From: Saprospiraceae bacterium | GTDB lineage: Bacteria; Bacteroidota; Bacteroidia; Chitinophagales; Saprospiraceae | Direction of reading: 5' to 3' | Assembly (NCBI GenBank): GCA_013140975.1 | Contig: JABFRV010000076.1 | Location: forward strand, 1 to 44,835 | DNA length: 44,835 bases | Shown: in pieces, positions 1 to 10,251 of the stretch | How the letters are laid out: every line of letters starts with the position of its first letter | How positions within the stretch are numbered: the first letter of the stretch is position 1 | Translations under genes and position numbers: made by a program | Notes under the pieces: generated by a model | Databases searched by the model: none | What the model was told of the DNA's origin: nothing | What the model saw: only the letters and a program-made list of their open reading frames with translations

Positions 1-2
1 GG

Positions 3-440
3 CATTACTTGATATTAGAAAGAATGAGATTTGAAGAAAGGTTTGATTTTACAATAGAGGTAGATAAAGAAATAGATATTCAGGAAGTAAAAATACCTAC
101 AATGATGATTCAGCCGATTGTTGAGAACTCTGTTAGGCATGGACTGTTTCATCGAAAAGAGGGGGGTTTTCTAAGTGTTAAATTGATGAAAGTAAACAAA
201 GATCTACTAATTGAAATTACTGATAATGGTATTGGAATAGAGAAGTCTCATAGCATGAAAGATAGTGCATCGAATGCACATCAATCTCATGCAACAAAAA
301 TTATTAAAGAAAAAATTGAAATAATAAACAAGGGTTCTAAAGATGAAATCTTTGTAGATACTCAAGAATCTAACCCCATTGATCCAAATTTTAAGGGTAC
401 TTGTACCCGCATTACATTAAGTAACTTGTTGGAAGATTAA
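3..440 (+). CDS. LytS/YehU-type sensor histidine kinase, C-terminal part (5' end outside window)
   Basis: The frame is open from the window edge, so this is the end of a longer gene. The visible part begins with a YLxLERMRF segment, as found just after the phosphorylated histidine in LytS-type kinases. It then shows the ATPase N-box (QPIVENSVRHG) and a glycine box (ITDNGIGI). The family phosphorylates LytTR-type response regulators, and the next gene, two bases after this stop codon, encodes exactly such a regulator. The two are almost certainly one operon and one two-component system. The sensor domain lies outside the window, so the signal is unknown. An internal TTG at position 9 could be read as a start, but the homology continues upstream of it. 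Confidence 0.9.
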   Translation, partial: HYLILERMRFEERFDFTIEVDKEIDIQEVKIPTMMIQPIVENSVRHGLFHRKEGGFLSVKLMKVNKDLLIEITDNGIGIEKSHSMKDSASNAHQSHATKIIKEKIEIINKGSKDEIFVDTQESNPIDPNFKGTCTRITLSNLLED

Positions 441-442
441 GT

Positions 443-1192
443 ATGGATAAAATAAAAGCAATCATAATCGATGATGAACCTAAGGTAAGTAAATCCTTAG
501 AAATTCAATTGGAAATGCATTTTCCAGAAGTAGAAATTGTTTCAATAGCACGAAGCGTGAAAGAAGGAGTTGATATGATATTGGTTTATAAACCGGATCT
601 TGTATTTCTGGACATTGTGATGCCTGGAGAAAGTGGTTTTGAGCTTTTTAATTATTTTAAAAAGATTGAATTTGAAATCATTTTTGTAACCAGTTATTCC
701 GAGTATGCTCTCAATGCGATAAAGGTTTCGGCTTTGGCTTATCTTCTAAAGCCAGTAGAGATAAATGAACTTAAGGAAGCACTCGATCTTGTTATATTGC
801 GCAAGGGTCAAAAGGATGCTTATAAAAATTATCAGGTTCTTGTGGAGAATATGAAAAAAAATGTTCCAGGAGAACAAACAATTGCTATTTCGAACCATGG
901 AGAATTAGTATTTGTAAAAATTAATGATATCTTATTTTGTGAAGGTTGGGACCGCTATACTAAAATACACTTATTGAATAGAAAAGAAGTATTAAGTTCA
1001 TATAGCCTGGGTAAATTTAAAAGCATTTTGGAGCCATATTTATTTATAAGTTCTCATCGGTCCTTCCTTGTCAACCCTAAACATATTGTTTCAATTAATC
1101 AGAATGATGAACTACATATGACTAATGGCTTAGCTATTCCAATTTCACAACGTAAGAAACATGAGATAATTGAAGCAATTAAAAATAAGTAG
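443..1192 (+). CDS. LytTR-family response regulator
   Basis: This 249-residue protein has a receiver domain (about residues 1-120) and a LytTR DNA-binding domain (about 150-249). The receiver shows the acidic pair in IIDDEP, the phosphoacceptor Asp57 in VFLDIVMPG, Thr83 and Lys103 in LLKPVE, so it should be phosphorylatable. The LytTR part has the typical SSHRSFLVNPKHI segment. It starts two bases after the kinase stop codon. LytTR proteins bind two short direct repeats about 21 bp apart; two such pairs occur in the gap at 3.5-3.9 kb and are candidate targets of this protein. The family call is certain; the targets are inferred. Confidence 0.95.
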   Translation: MDKIKAIIIDDEPKVSKSLEIQLEMHFPEVEIVSIARSVKEGVDMILVYKPDLVFLDIVMPGESGFELFNYFKKIEFEIIFVTSYSEYALNAIKVSALAYLLKPVEINELKEALDLVILRKGQKDAYKNYQVLVENMKKNVPGEQTIAISNHGELVFVKINDILFCEGWDRYTKIHLLNRKEVLSSYSLGKFKSILEPYLFISSHRSFLVNPKHIVSINQNDELHMTNGLAIPISQRKKHEIIEAIKNK

Positions 1193-1354
1193 CTAACCTA
1201 ACTGTACAAGAAATAAGCCTATCGTAAACCTCTTAATTAGCAAAGGGAATTAAATATTGCAATCTTGCTAAACTAGCTGTCTCTGTAAGCTCCAGGGAAA
1301 CTCAAAAAGCATATTACATTTTTGAGCGTATTAGGCACTACATAAAACCAATTA

Positions 1355-1495
1355 TTGTTGTCCGATTAATGATAATAATAAATTGAACCTCAATAAAATG
1401 TGTTATGCAACCCCATGCTTCAGCGTGGGGTTGAAAATGCTCGTTACAAAAGGGCTTTAGCCCTGACTAGCAAATATTAGTCGGACAACAGTGAA
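1355..1495. repeat. REP/MITE-like 141-bp element, copy 1
   Basis: A near-identical copy lies at 10111-10251 in the same orientation, with three mismatches over 141 bases and no gaps. The ends are 15-bp imperfect terminal inverted repeats (TGTTGTCCGATTAAT at 1356-1370 and the complement of TGTTGTCCGACTAAT at 1476-1490, 14 of 15 matching). Inside are two hairpins: one at 1409-1432 (AACCCCATGCT paired with AGCGTGGGGTT) and one at 1451-1464 (AGGGC-TTTA-GCCCT). The element ends 8 bases from the end of the methyltransferase gene and may serve as its terminator. It has no coding capacity. The rest of the 1193-1503 gap shows nothing recognisable. Confidence 0.85.
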
Positions 1496-1503
1496 AACCA
1501 ATA

Positions 1504-2286
1504 TTAATTAGGTCGAATCGCACAGTAAATCGCTGTTGTATAAAAATCACAAAGCCATGGAATTTGTAAAAATCGAGGAACTCTACGGGGTTTAAGCTTA
1601 AACTTAATTTCATAATTGGGATTGATGAACCAATATGTTTCTTTGAGAATGGAGTATTTATTCTCTTTTACAATCTTATGAAATCTGTTAATACTGAGTC
1701 CAGTTTCTTTTACTTCAAGAAATTCTTTAATTGCGAGCTCGTCTTCTCCGAACAATTTCAATATTAATTCGTAAACTTTCGAAGGAAGAATGTGGAAGTA
1801 AGGAACCTTGCTCAAAATAGAGCGACAAACTTGTTGATGACCACCAAAGGGCATTCGCCAGGGTGGAAAACCAAAAAAGATAATACCATCCGGCTTGAGG
1901 AATTGATGAAGGTAAGAAAGAAGTTTGTTTTGATCTGGGATGTGTTCTATAACATCTTTCATAAAAATCACATCCATCTTAGGCAAAGATTCAGAATCAA
2001 TATCATAAATATTGGAATGGATTAAAGTTAGATTATTTTTATACTTGTGATCTCGATAAAATTGAATGGCCTGATCATATTGGTGCTTTAGCAATTCAAT
2101 TCCGAATACCTTAATGCCTTTATCCAGAAATGGGTGAAGATTGCCACCTTCTCCACACCCAATTTCAAGAACCACGCTGGAATTATCGATAGGCTTCACA
2201 GATTCTATATAAGGAATAACATATTTAAAGGTTGTAATTCCTTGTTCCGTAAAGTAACGCGATCTGTTAGAATGTCGGTCCTGCAT
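1504..2286 (-). CDS. Class I SAM-dependent methyltransferase
   Basis: A 260-residue protein with a clear class I methyltransferase core. Motif I is VVLEIGCGEGG (residues 38-48), followed by the acidic strand end in VFGIELL and a motif II/III-like MKDVIEHIPD segment near residue 115, as in ubiE/Methyltransf_11-type enzymes. The C-terminal third (about 160-260) is not part of the Rossmann core and may bind the substrate. The substrate cannot be told. The gene is alone on its strand. Its ATG is preceded about 17 bases upstream by CACCTTTG, a weak match to the Bacteroidota -7 box. Confidence 0.85.
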   Translation of the reverse strand: MQDRHSNRSRYFTEQGITTFKYVIPYIESVKPIDNSSVVLEIGCGEGGNLHPFLDKGIKVFGIELLKHQYDQAIQFYRDHKYKNNLTLIHSNIYDIDSESLPKMDVIFMKDVIEHIPDQNKLLSYLHQFLKPDGIIFFGFPPWRMPFGGHQQVCRSILSKVPYFHILPSKVYELILKLFGEDELAIKEFLEVKETGLSINRFHKIVKENKYSILKETYWFINPNYEIKFKLKPRRVPRFLQIPWLCDFYTTAIYCAIRPN

Positions 2287-2411
2287 TGAAAATCAGATAG
2301 AGTGCAAAGGTGAAAATAATTATCGACAAATACTAAATAGCAATAAGGTATTTTCTCTTTGTATGATTTCCTAAATCGAATGAAAATTGAAGAAAAAATG
2401 GGTATATCACC

Positions 2412-2440
2412 TTGTTTATATCTGCAATTCTTTATCTTTG
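2412..2440 (+). promoter_or_regulatory. Bacteroidota-type promoter (-33 TTG, -7 TATCTTTG)
   Basis: TTG at 2412-2414, an 18-base spacer, then TATCTTTG at 2433-2440, an exact match to the TAnnTTTG -7 box used by the Bacteroidota primary sigma factor. The ATG of the next gene is at 2451, only ten bases after the box, so the 5' leader would be very short or absent. Confidence 0.65.
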
Positions 2441-2450
2441 GTTTTTATTT

Positions 2451-3176
2451 ATGTTACGTTTCATCAAATTTGCTAAAGATGCTTTATTAGCATTTCCTTT
2501 GACTCTTATATTTTTACCATTTTCCAGGTTTTTTTCATTTTTGTATTACTATAACAAACTGGTAATTTGGATATGGAAGAATAAAGGCGATGTTACATAT
2601 CACGATTTTTATTCACCATTTAGGGATTATAAAAAGAGATATGCATTGTACGAAAATATTTTACAAGAACAAAAGTTAAAAGAGGAGAGTATTTGTTATC
2701 TTGAATTTGGTGTAGCTTCCGGAGCTTCATTTAAATGGTGGTTAGAACATAATACGAATATTGATTCTCATTTTTATGGTTTTGATACGTTTGAAGGTTT
2801 ACCGGAGAAGTGGGGTTCGTTTGATAAAGGGGCAATGTCATATAAGATTCCTGAAATTGATGATTCCAGAGCAAAGTTTTTTAAAGGCTTGTTTCAAGAA
2901 ACCCTTAATCCTTTCATTCAATCTCACGAAGTAAATATAACTTCCAGTGCGAGAAGAATTTTTCATATGGATGCGGACCTCTATAGTGCAACAATATTCA
3001 GCCTTTCTCAATTATTTCCATACTTAAAAAAAGGAGACTTGATAATGTTTGATGAGTTTTCAGTAGCTATGCATGAATTCAAAGCCTTTGATGAGTTTGT
3101 AAGTAATTTTTATATTAAATTAAGACCGATAGCAGCAGTAAATAATTTTTATCAGATCTGCTTTATTGTGGAATAA
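2451..3176 (+). CDS. TylF/MycF-like class I methyltransferase, N-terminal membrane segment
   Basis: A 241-residue protein. After a hydrophobic stretch (about residues 8-40) comes a SAM-binding segment CYLEFGVASGASFKWW, then FYGFDTFEGLPEKWG and, further on, MDADLYSATIFSL and DLIMFDEF. The FGxxxGxS plus GFDTFEGLPE combination is typical of TylF/macrocin-O-methyltransferase-like proteins, which methylate sugars or related glycans; here the substrate is unknown. I chose the ATG at 2451 rather than the in-frame TTG at 2412 because that TTG is the -33 element of the promoter. A membrane or signal-anchor role for the N-terminus is inferred from hydrophobicity only. Confidence 0.75.
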   Translation: MLRFIKFAKDALLAFPLTLIFLPFSRFFSFLYYYNKLVIWIWKNKGDVTYHDFYSPFRDYKKRYALYENILQEQKLKEESICYLEFGVASGASFKWWLEHNTNIDSHFYGFDTFEGLPEKWGSFDKGAMSYKIPEIDDSRAKFFKGLFQETLNPFIQSHEVNITSSARRIFHMDADLYSATIFSLSQLFPYLKKGDLIMFDEFSVAMHEFKAFDEFVSNFYIKLRPIAAVNNFYQICFIVE

Positions 3177-3257
3177 TTATTTTTTACAAATGAGAATTGT
3201 TGAATTGCTTGGCAATTCTATAATGACATTAAAGTTTTATTAGGTATTTATAGCAAA

Positions 3258-3290
3258 AAAATGGCCAAGGGTATTTCTCTCAGCCATTTT
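3258..3290 (+). terminator. Hairpin downstream of the TylF-like gene
   Basis: AAAATGGC at 3258-3265 pairs perfectly with GCCATTTT at 3283-3290 across a 17-base loop. It lies 80 bases after the stop codon. The stem is A/T-rich at its base and the U-run is short, so termination is plausible but not certain. Confidence 0.4.
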
Positions 3291-3470
3291 AATAAAGCGT
3301 TCTTCCATGTTACTAATACTTAGGGTTGATCTGCATAGATTACTTTATTTTGAAGCTCACTAATATTATTTATTCAATCAAAGAAAATGCATTAACCTTA
3401 CGTTGCTTTCGTGAAACCAAAAATTCGTAGCAATAATCTACTTATATCTTCGTCAATATTTAAGGTAGTG

Positions 3471-3542
3471 TAAATATAACTTATCAGAATGCTATTGGTG
3501 TATAGCATTCATACGAATGCATAGAATTTTCATACGAACGTT
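3471..3542 (-). promoter_or_regulatory. LytTR-like operator/promoter module 1
   Basis: Read on the minus strand, AACGTTCGT (3534-3542) fits the LytTR half-site [TA][AC][CA]GTTN[AG][TG] exactly. A weaker half-site, TGCATTCGT (3513-3521), starts 21 bases further on. About 33 bases after that is TATATTTA (3471-3478), one base off the TAnnTTTG box. Module 2 at 3795-3863 has the same layout. The consensus is from knowledge of the family; binding by the regulator at 443-1192 is inferred. Confidence 0.45.
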
Positions 3543-3794
3543 AAAATTGACCAGCTTTTTGATGTTCTTATTTGGGTTAATAGAAATTGACACTAAGATG
3601 TAAGCCTGATATTCAATACTTAAGATATTGTGAATTGAAAAAGAGTAGAATTGAGCAGTTTTGATAAGTTGACCCGGCTATAGGGAAAGAACTCATAGTG
3701 GTATCAAGTCAGGGAATATTCTAAGAGCGAGAAGTGTTTTGACTTTTAATTCTTCAGAATTGAAAGAGATGTAATAATGATACTATTAAGACTC

Positions 3795-3863
3795 CAAAGG
3801 TATGTCTTAATCAATAATCTTACCTTAGCTTCCTACGAACGTTGTATATTTTCATACGAACGC
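3795..3863 (-). promoter_or_regulatory. LytTR-like operator/promoter module 2
   Basis: On the minus strand, TGCGTTCGT (3855-3863) and AACGTTCGT (3834-3842) are direct repeats 21 bases apart, i.e. two helical turns. They are followed 31 bases later by TACCTTTG (3795-3802), an exact -7 box. The spacing matches activator sites just upstream of a promoter. A transcript would run leftwards into a gap with no convincing gene. The rest of the 3177-4147 gap holds only small hairpins (for example TACGAA-GTAT-TTCGTA at 4021-4036). Confidence 0.5.
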
Positions 3864-4147
3864 AAGCAAATCTTACTATTTATTCTACATGCAAACGATA
3901 ATTAATAGTTAGAATTGAATAATATTTGATATAAAAATACAATATTAGGCCAAAATGTAGAATAAAGTATCTATTGTATGATATTTATAAAATTATATTT
4001 TGTGTAGAAAATAATAATTTTACGAAGTATTTCGTACTTGAAGCAAGTTAGTTTTTCCGCTATTTTTAAGTTCAAACTACATTTTATTTGCTTGAGATCT
4101 GCATTTTGGTTGTAGTTACCAATACTTGATGGATATAATTTTTATTC

Positions 4148-6313
4148 TTAAAAATTAAATAGCACCTGGCCATATGAAGAAATACCTCTGTTGGCGTATC
4201 CTAATATATCAGAATACTTCGTGTTTAGCACATTTTCAATTCGCAGTTGAAATTGAGCATTTGAACGAAGCCTATATTTTAGTTTAAGATCAATGATACC
4301 AACAGCTTTTAATCTTTCAGAAGCAAGAGCCCCAAATGGACCTAAAGCATATTCGTAGTAAACGTCATTTCGTGATCCAATATAGCGATAATTTATTCCT
4401 GCATCTAAGTTTCTGAATAGATTGTAGTCGCAAGAGAAATTAATTGTTGTTGGCTTTCTGGTTAATGGAGAACTTACGTTGTTTCTATTAACAAACAATC
4501 CATTGTTGTATAATTGAATATTATTATTGCCAATATGAATTGTATCTAAATCTTGAGTACGGTATTTTATTTTACCATCAACAATATTAAATAATAAAGA
4601 AAAGGAGAGCTTATTATTCGGAATGTAAGAAATTGATCCATCAATTCCATATGTGCTTCTTTTACCTAAATTAATATAGCTGTCACCATTATAATCTAAG
4701 AAGCCGAGTGAATCAATCGGTTTATTAGGGTTCCATAGATAAATAAAGTCAATATTATTTTTTGTTAAATTTTGATATATGCTAAATGAATAATGGAGTT
4801 TATTATTAATCAAATGACGGAATCCAAGTTCAACACTATTAGAGTACTCTGGTATTAAATTGGAATTTCCTCTGGTGATGCCATTGAATGCCGATTGATC
4901 CGGTGCGTAAAGCTGATAAATGGAAGGAGCAACAAAAGAATTTGAATAATTGAAAAAACCTATAAATCGTTCTGAGAAACGATAATAAGGATTTATCTCA
5001 AAGCTTAAGAAATTATTAAAGGCTGAATTGGAAGTATTCCTTGCACTAAGGTTTAAGTTGAGCTTTGCTAAAGATGAATTTAGAATGCCGAGGTTTATAT
5101 CTGAATTAATGAAAACTGCATTATTTCTAATAGAGTACAGAGAACTATCTAAAACAGTATTCAGCTCAAAAACACCAAATATCGGAGAATAAGAAAAGAA
5201 ATAATTAGCAAACTGCATTGCATCTTTATTGTAATGGTATCCTATTGTGTTTCTTATGTATTTGGATTTATGTGTAAGCTGTAAATCCGTGTTAAAGCTC
5301 GTGGTCTTGTAATCACCATCAATGTAAGAGTGATCTGTTGTTCCAAATTTATCTACAGCAGAAGAATCGTCTGTAAATTGATAATGCAATCGACTTATTC
5401 CGGAAATTATGCTTGCCGATAATCGGGGACTAATATCAAATCGAATGTTGGATATGAGACTATTTCGTTTGGAATTTGAAAAGAAGTTATCATCATCATT
5501 AAAAGCTCCTTTGTCAAGATCAGAATACTGTCTGTTGTTTCTATATAAGACAAATGCTGACCATTTCGTTTTTGTAATTCCTAATTTATACCATAATTCC
5601 CTTTTTCTAAAATCATCCTGGTCATTGTTTATGTATTTGAAATTCGCTATATCAGTAATTGTATCGACAGTTGCATTTATACCTCTCGTCTGATTATTAA
5701 AGAAAGAGAAGCTGGAATATATTCCATTCGAAAACTGATACGATAAGTTAAAATTCTGATCAACCAATGAGGTATTTTTTCCAATATTGCCGTATCGCAA
5801 TTGTTGGTTTCCATGCCAACCCGATTCTTTTGATTGTGTTGTTATTAAATTAATCGTTGTCCCTATAGATGAGGTTCCGAAAAGACTGCTTTGGTTGCCT
5901 CTCACTATTTCTATTCTTTCAATATTTGATAAGGATATTTCAGCAAGATCGACAATATTGTCATTCGATGAAGCATTTGATAATTTTACTCCGTCAATGA
6001 GAATATTACTTTGATTTGTATTCGCTCCTCTGCTTGTAATGGTTTGTAATTGTCCGGGTGTTTGATTCGCGCCAACGGAAAATATTCCCGCAAATTGACT
6101 GAGTAATTCTGTTAATGATATCGAACCCGAGTTTAGAATTTCATTTTTAGAAATGATCTGAACTGTTTTACCAACTTCCTGAAGGCTTTGTTCAGTTCGG
6201 TTCGCTGTAAATACAACAGGATATAACGGAATGGAACGAAGTGTATCAATTCCTTGAGCTGCCATTATATTAAAGAAAGAGAAAATTACAACACAATAAA
6301 AATATTTATTCAT
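4148..6313 (-). CDS. btuB: TonB-dependent outer-membrane receptor, BtuB-like (cobalamin uptake)
   Basis: A 721-residue TonB receptor. An N-terminal signal peptide (about residues 1-19, ending at AAQ) is followed by a TonB-box-like segment (YPVVFTANRTEQ). The plug domain comes next, with typical pieces LTELLSQFAGIFS, ILIDGVKLS and NIERIEIVRG. The remaining about 550 residues alternate Tyr/Phe-rich strands as in a 22-strand barrel and end in the usual terminal Phe (QVLFNF). The leader carries a cobalamin riboswitch, so the substrate is very likely vitamin B12 or a related corrinoid, repressed when B12 is plentiful. The gene stands alone here; the ABC transporter genes are not in the window. Length is somewhat above that of E. 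coli BtuB. Confidence 0.88.
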   Translation of the reverse strand: MNKYFYCVVIFSFFNIMAAQGIDTLRSIPLYPVVFTANRTEQSLQEVGKTVQIISKNEILNSGSISLTELLSQFAGIFSVGANQTPGQLQTITSRGANTNQSNILIDGVKLSNASSNDNIVDLAEISLSNIERIEIVRGNQSSLFGTSSIGTTINLITTQSKESGWHGNQQLRYGNIGKNTSLVDQNFNLSYQFSNGIYSSFSFFNNQTRGINATVDTITDIANFKYINNDQDDFRKRELWYKLGITKTKWSAFVLYRNNRQYSDLDKGAFNDDDNFFSNSKRNSLISNIRFDISPRLSASIISGISRLHYQFTDDSSAVDKFGTTDHSYIDGDYKTTSFNTDLQLTHKSKYIRNTIGYHYNKDAMQFANYFFSYSPIFGVFELNTVLDSSLYSIRNNAVFINSDINLGILNSSLAKLNLNLSARNTSNSAFNNFLSFEINPYYRFSERFIGFFNYSNSFVAPSIYQLYAPDQSAFNGITRGNSNLIPEYSNSVELGFRHLINNKLHYSFSIYQNLTKNNIDFIYLWNPNKPIDSLGFLDYNGDSYINLGKRSTYGIDGSISYIPNNKLSFSLLFNIVDGKIKYRTQDLDTIHIGNNNIQLYNNGLFVNRNNVSSPLTRKPTTINFSCDYNLFRNLDAGINYRYIGSRNDVYYEYALGPFGALASERLKAVGIIDLKLKYRLRSNAQFQLRIENVLNTKYSDILGYANRGISSYGQVLFNF

Positions 6314-6424
6314 AATACAAGTTTGCCGTTAGTTTTAGTACAGCATAAATACGTAGAATAAAATGTAAGCTAATATAAGGATTACTTACAAAGCTTTATT
6401 CCGCGAAAGCTTATGTTGTACAAT

Positions 6425-6580
6425 TTTTCGGCAGGTCTCCTGACTTGTTAAGATTATTTTCCTTCCCGGATTCCCAGTGGATCATAAATAATCTGATTTT
6501 TCAATCAAAAACTTACAGTTGCGCGACAGCTCGTGATTTACACACGATTCCCTATTATTTCCGATATCGGAACACCGAAA
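6425..6580 (-). ncRNA. Cobalamin (AdoCbl) riboswitch
   Basis: The minus strand carries the class hallmarks in order: a TTTCGG 5' strand, AATAGGGAAT, the CGCAACTGTAAG block, the B12-box-like ATCCACTGGGAATCCGGG, and the classic 3' end GTCAGGAGACCTGCC followed by CCGAAA, which pairs with the first strand to close P1. It lies about 110 bases upstream of the TonB receptor start codon on the same strand. Repression by adenosylcobalamin is established for this class. Confidence 0.95.
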
Positions 6581-6582
6581 TG

Positions 6583-6590
6583 CAAATTTA
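6583..6590 (-). promoter_or_regulatory. -7 box of the riboswitch/btuB transcript
   Basis: TAAATTTG on the minus strand, an exact TAnnTTTG match, lies three bases upstream of the riboswitch. No good -33 TTG is seen at the usual distance. The stretch 6591-6812 between it and purA shows nothing else. Confidence 0.5.
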
Positions 6591-6812
6591 TACGTATAGA
6601 ATGAATAAAACTAATGAATGAAGAATTTATTTTTAATAATATTATGATACAATAAAATTGGATATGCTAAAACATGAAGTGTTTGTATCGTTCATATTGC
6701 GTTTTAAGAAGAAACATGCATTGAAAAAAATGTTTCAGAATACTCTTAAATCTTCTAATGAAGTATTTACTACCAAGTAAAAATGAAGAAAGATTTAAAG
6801 CTTTAATAAAAT

Positions 6813-8090
<1,278 letters not shown>

Positions 8091-8104
8091 TCAAAAATAA
8101 AGAG

Positions 8105-8112
8105 CAAATTTA
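8105..8112 (-). promoter_or_regulatory. Candidate -7 box of purA
   Basis: TAAATTTG on the minus strand, an exact TAnnTTTG match 23 bases before the purA start codon. No clear TTG at the -33 position, so this is a weaker call than the promoter at 2412-2440. Confidence 0.4.
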
Positions 8113-8281
8113 CTATTCAATTATGAATTACTGACTAAATAAGGGATTAAATTTCGAAAATAAACGAATATTCTTAAAGCACCCATTTCGAGAATTGATG
8201 TACGCTGAAATTCGCATATATCGATTCAATACATACCATTCATTGTTTAATAGAACGTAATTGGAACTGTAAGAATAATAT

Positions 8282-9751
8282 TTAGTTGTAGAACAAATTC
8301 TTCGTAAAATTCTTTTCTAATTCAGTATTGAAATTTTTAAACTCAAACGTATTCTTTTCCGGAATATAATTATAGTTTTTTGACAATTCCTGATGATTCT
8401 TAGCTACATATTCAATTGCTTCTAACATCACATTAATTTCTTCATCAGTGTGGGTTGGGTGTAAAGAGAGCCTGATCCAACCCGGTCTTGCGAATGATTC
8501 CCCTGCTTTAATTCTTTTAAGAATATTAGCAGAGTCTAATTGATTTAAATTGAGCAAGTAGTGTCCATAAGTTCCTGCACATGCACATCCACCTCTGACC
8601 TGAATTCCAAAATAATCGTTCAGTATTCTTACTACAAGATTGAAATGTAAGTCATGAATGTAAAATGAGATTGCTCCAATACGGTGTTCATGTTGTGCAG
8701 CCAGTACAGTAAGATTGGGAATCGATTTTAATTTATGCATTATTGTTGTAACCAATAATTTTTCCCTGGATAACATATTCTCAACTCCCATTTCTTTCTT
8801 TAATTTAAAGCTAAGTGCAGCTTTAATGCCCTGAAGAAAAGGAGGAGTGCCGCCATCTTCTTTGATTTCGATGTCATCTAAATATTCATGATATTTCCAT
8901 GGTGTTGTAAAGAAAACTGTTCCTCCACCTGAATTGTCCGGAACTGTGTTAGAGTAAAGGTTCTTACTCATAACCAGAATGCCCGGAGTCCCTGGACCGC
9001 CTAAAAACTTATGCGGAGACAGAAAAATTGCATCTAAGTATTGCAAGGAATTTTCGGGATGCATATTTATCTCTACATAAGGAGCTGAGCAGGCAAAATC
9101 AACAAAACACCATCCACCCTCACGATGGATCATTTCCGCAATCTTAAAGTAAGGAGTAAATATTCCGGTTACATTTGAGCACGCAGAAACAGAAGCGATT
9201 TTTAAAGGTCTGTTTTTATATTTTTCCAGTAATAATTCAAAGTGATTTAAATCAACCAGTCCCTGCTCATCAGGATTTATGATTTCAACGTCTGCTAATG
9301 TTTCTAACCAGGATGTATGATTTGAGTGATGTTCCAAATGCGTTATAAAAATAATCGGCCGATCATTTTCATTTTTTCGAATTAACTTGTCAAGATATAT
9401 TTCAGATTTTTCCGGAATTCTCAATCCGAGTATTCTTTGTAACTTATTTACTGAATCAGTCATTCCGGATCCGGAAAATATCAAAACATCATTTTCATTC
9501 GCATTAACCTCACGTTTTATATATTTTTTTGACTCTTCATATGCCTGCGTCATAAGACTTCCTGTCAGACTTGTTTCAGTATGAGTATTGGCACAATATG
9601 GACCTACAGAATGAATCATTGTATCCTCTATGGGTTGATATAACCTTCCACTTGCAACCCAATCTGCATATATCATCTTTTTATTGCCAAAAGGAGTAGG
9701 AATTTCAGTATCTATTCCTATGATTCCTTGTCTGAATTTTGAAAAGTACAT
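8282..9751 (-). CDS. Class V aminotransferase / cysteine-desulfurase-like PLP enzyme
   Basis: A 489-residue PLP-dependent enzyme of the class V fold. Asp218 in WCFVDFACSAPY should contact the pyridine nitrogen. Lys248 in FLSPHKFLGGPGTPG is the expected Schiff-base lysine, and the paired His141-142 in LEHHSN fits the family. A RGGCACAGTYGH segment supplies Cys389 and Cys391, the place where desulfurases of the SufS/CsdA type carry their catalytic cysteine. No Fe-S assembly gene is adjacent, so cysteine or selenocysteine lyase activity is a good guess but not proven. It is longer than SufS (about 410 residues), with an extra C-terminal tail. It is a stand-alone gene. Confidence 0.85.
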   Translation of the reverse strand: MYFSKFRQGIIGIDTEIPTPFGNKKMIYADWVASGRLYQPIEDTMIHSVGPYCANTHTETSLTGSLMTQAYEESKKYIKREVNANENDVLIFSGSGMTDSVNKLQRILGLRIPEKSEIYLDKLIRKNENDRPIIFITHLEHHSNHTSWLETLADVEIINPDEQGLVDLNHFELLLEKYKNRPLKIASVSACSNVTGIFTPYFKIAEMIHREGGWCFVDFACSAPYVEINMHPENSLQYLDAIFLSPHKFLGGPGTPGILVMSKNLYSNTVPDNSGGGTVFFTTPWKYHEYLDDIEIKEDGGTPPFLQGIKAALSFKLKKEMGVENMLSREKLLVTTIMHKLKSIPNLTVLAAQHEHRIGAISFYIHDLHFNLVVRILNDYFGIQVRGGCACAGTYGHYLLNLNQLDSANILKRIKAGESFARPGWIRLSLHPTHTDEEINVMLEAIEYVAKNHQELSKNYNYIPEKNTFEFKNFNTELEKNFTKNLFYN

Positions 9752-9873
9752 GTAACTGGATAATGGTTTATTCTTAACTGTATGAAGATATTGATTATCT
9801 TTTTATCGTAAATCAGGCTCTAAGATAATTGTATTTAAACGGTTAATATAGAACAAAACTAAAATATTTCTAA

Positions 9874-10029
9874 ATGGTTGAATCAATAACATTATATTAT
9901 TTCAGTATTGATTTCTTAGGGAATCGAAGTATTGATCAAGTTAGATTGCTAAGAGCTAAAGAAGAGCATACACAGATTCAAATGAACCTTGAAAATTTCC
10001 GCTCCGGAAAACGATATGAATTCCAATAG
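9874..10029 (+). CDS. Possible small protein, 51 residues
   Basis: An ATG-started frame of 51 residues that begins MVESITLYYFSIDFLG and has a charged second half with RLLRAKEEHTQIQMNL. It is the only candidate gene in the 660-bp gap between the aminotransferase and the AHSA1-like gene. I see no ribosome site, no -7 box and no known family, so this may be chance. Confidence 0.2.
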   Translation: MVESITLYYFSIDFLGNRSIDQVRLLRAKEEHTQIQMNLENFRSGKRYEFQ

Positions 10030-10110
10030 GTGCATGTTATTTCTCAATGGGAAATTGCATTAAAGTTCAATTGTATGAATATTATTTCTGAATTTTAAGA
10101 ATTAAATTTA

Positions 10111-10251
10111 TTGTTGTCCGATTAATGATAATAATAAATTGAACCTCAATAAAATGCGTTATGCAACCCCATGCTTCAGCGTGGAGTTGAAAATGCTCGT
10201 TACAAAAGGGCTTTAGCCCTGACTAGCAAAAATTAGTCGGACAACAGTGAA
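10111..10251. repeat. REP/MITE-like 141-bp element, copy 2
   Basis: Same length, orientation and ends as the copy at 1355-1495, differing at three positions. One change (GTGGAGTT instead of GTGGGGTT) breaks a pair in the first hairpin, while the second hairpin (10207-10220) and the terminal inverted repeats (10112-10126, 10232-10246) are kept. It sits in an intergenic gap with no gene disrupted. Confidence 0.85.

Noticed and set aside
3398-3508. A 36-residue minus-strand frame in the 3.2-4.1 kb gap (MLYTNSILISYIYTT...)
   Set aside because: Its ATG overlaps the LytTR-like half-site and would lie upstream of the predicted transcript start; no family resemblance.
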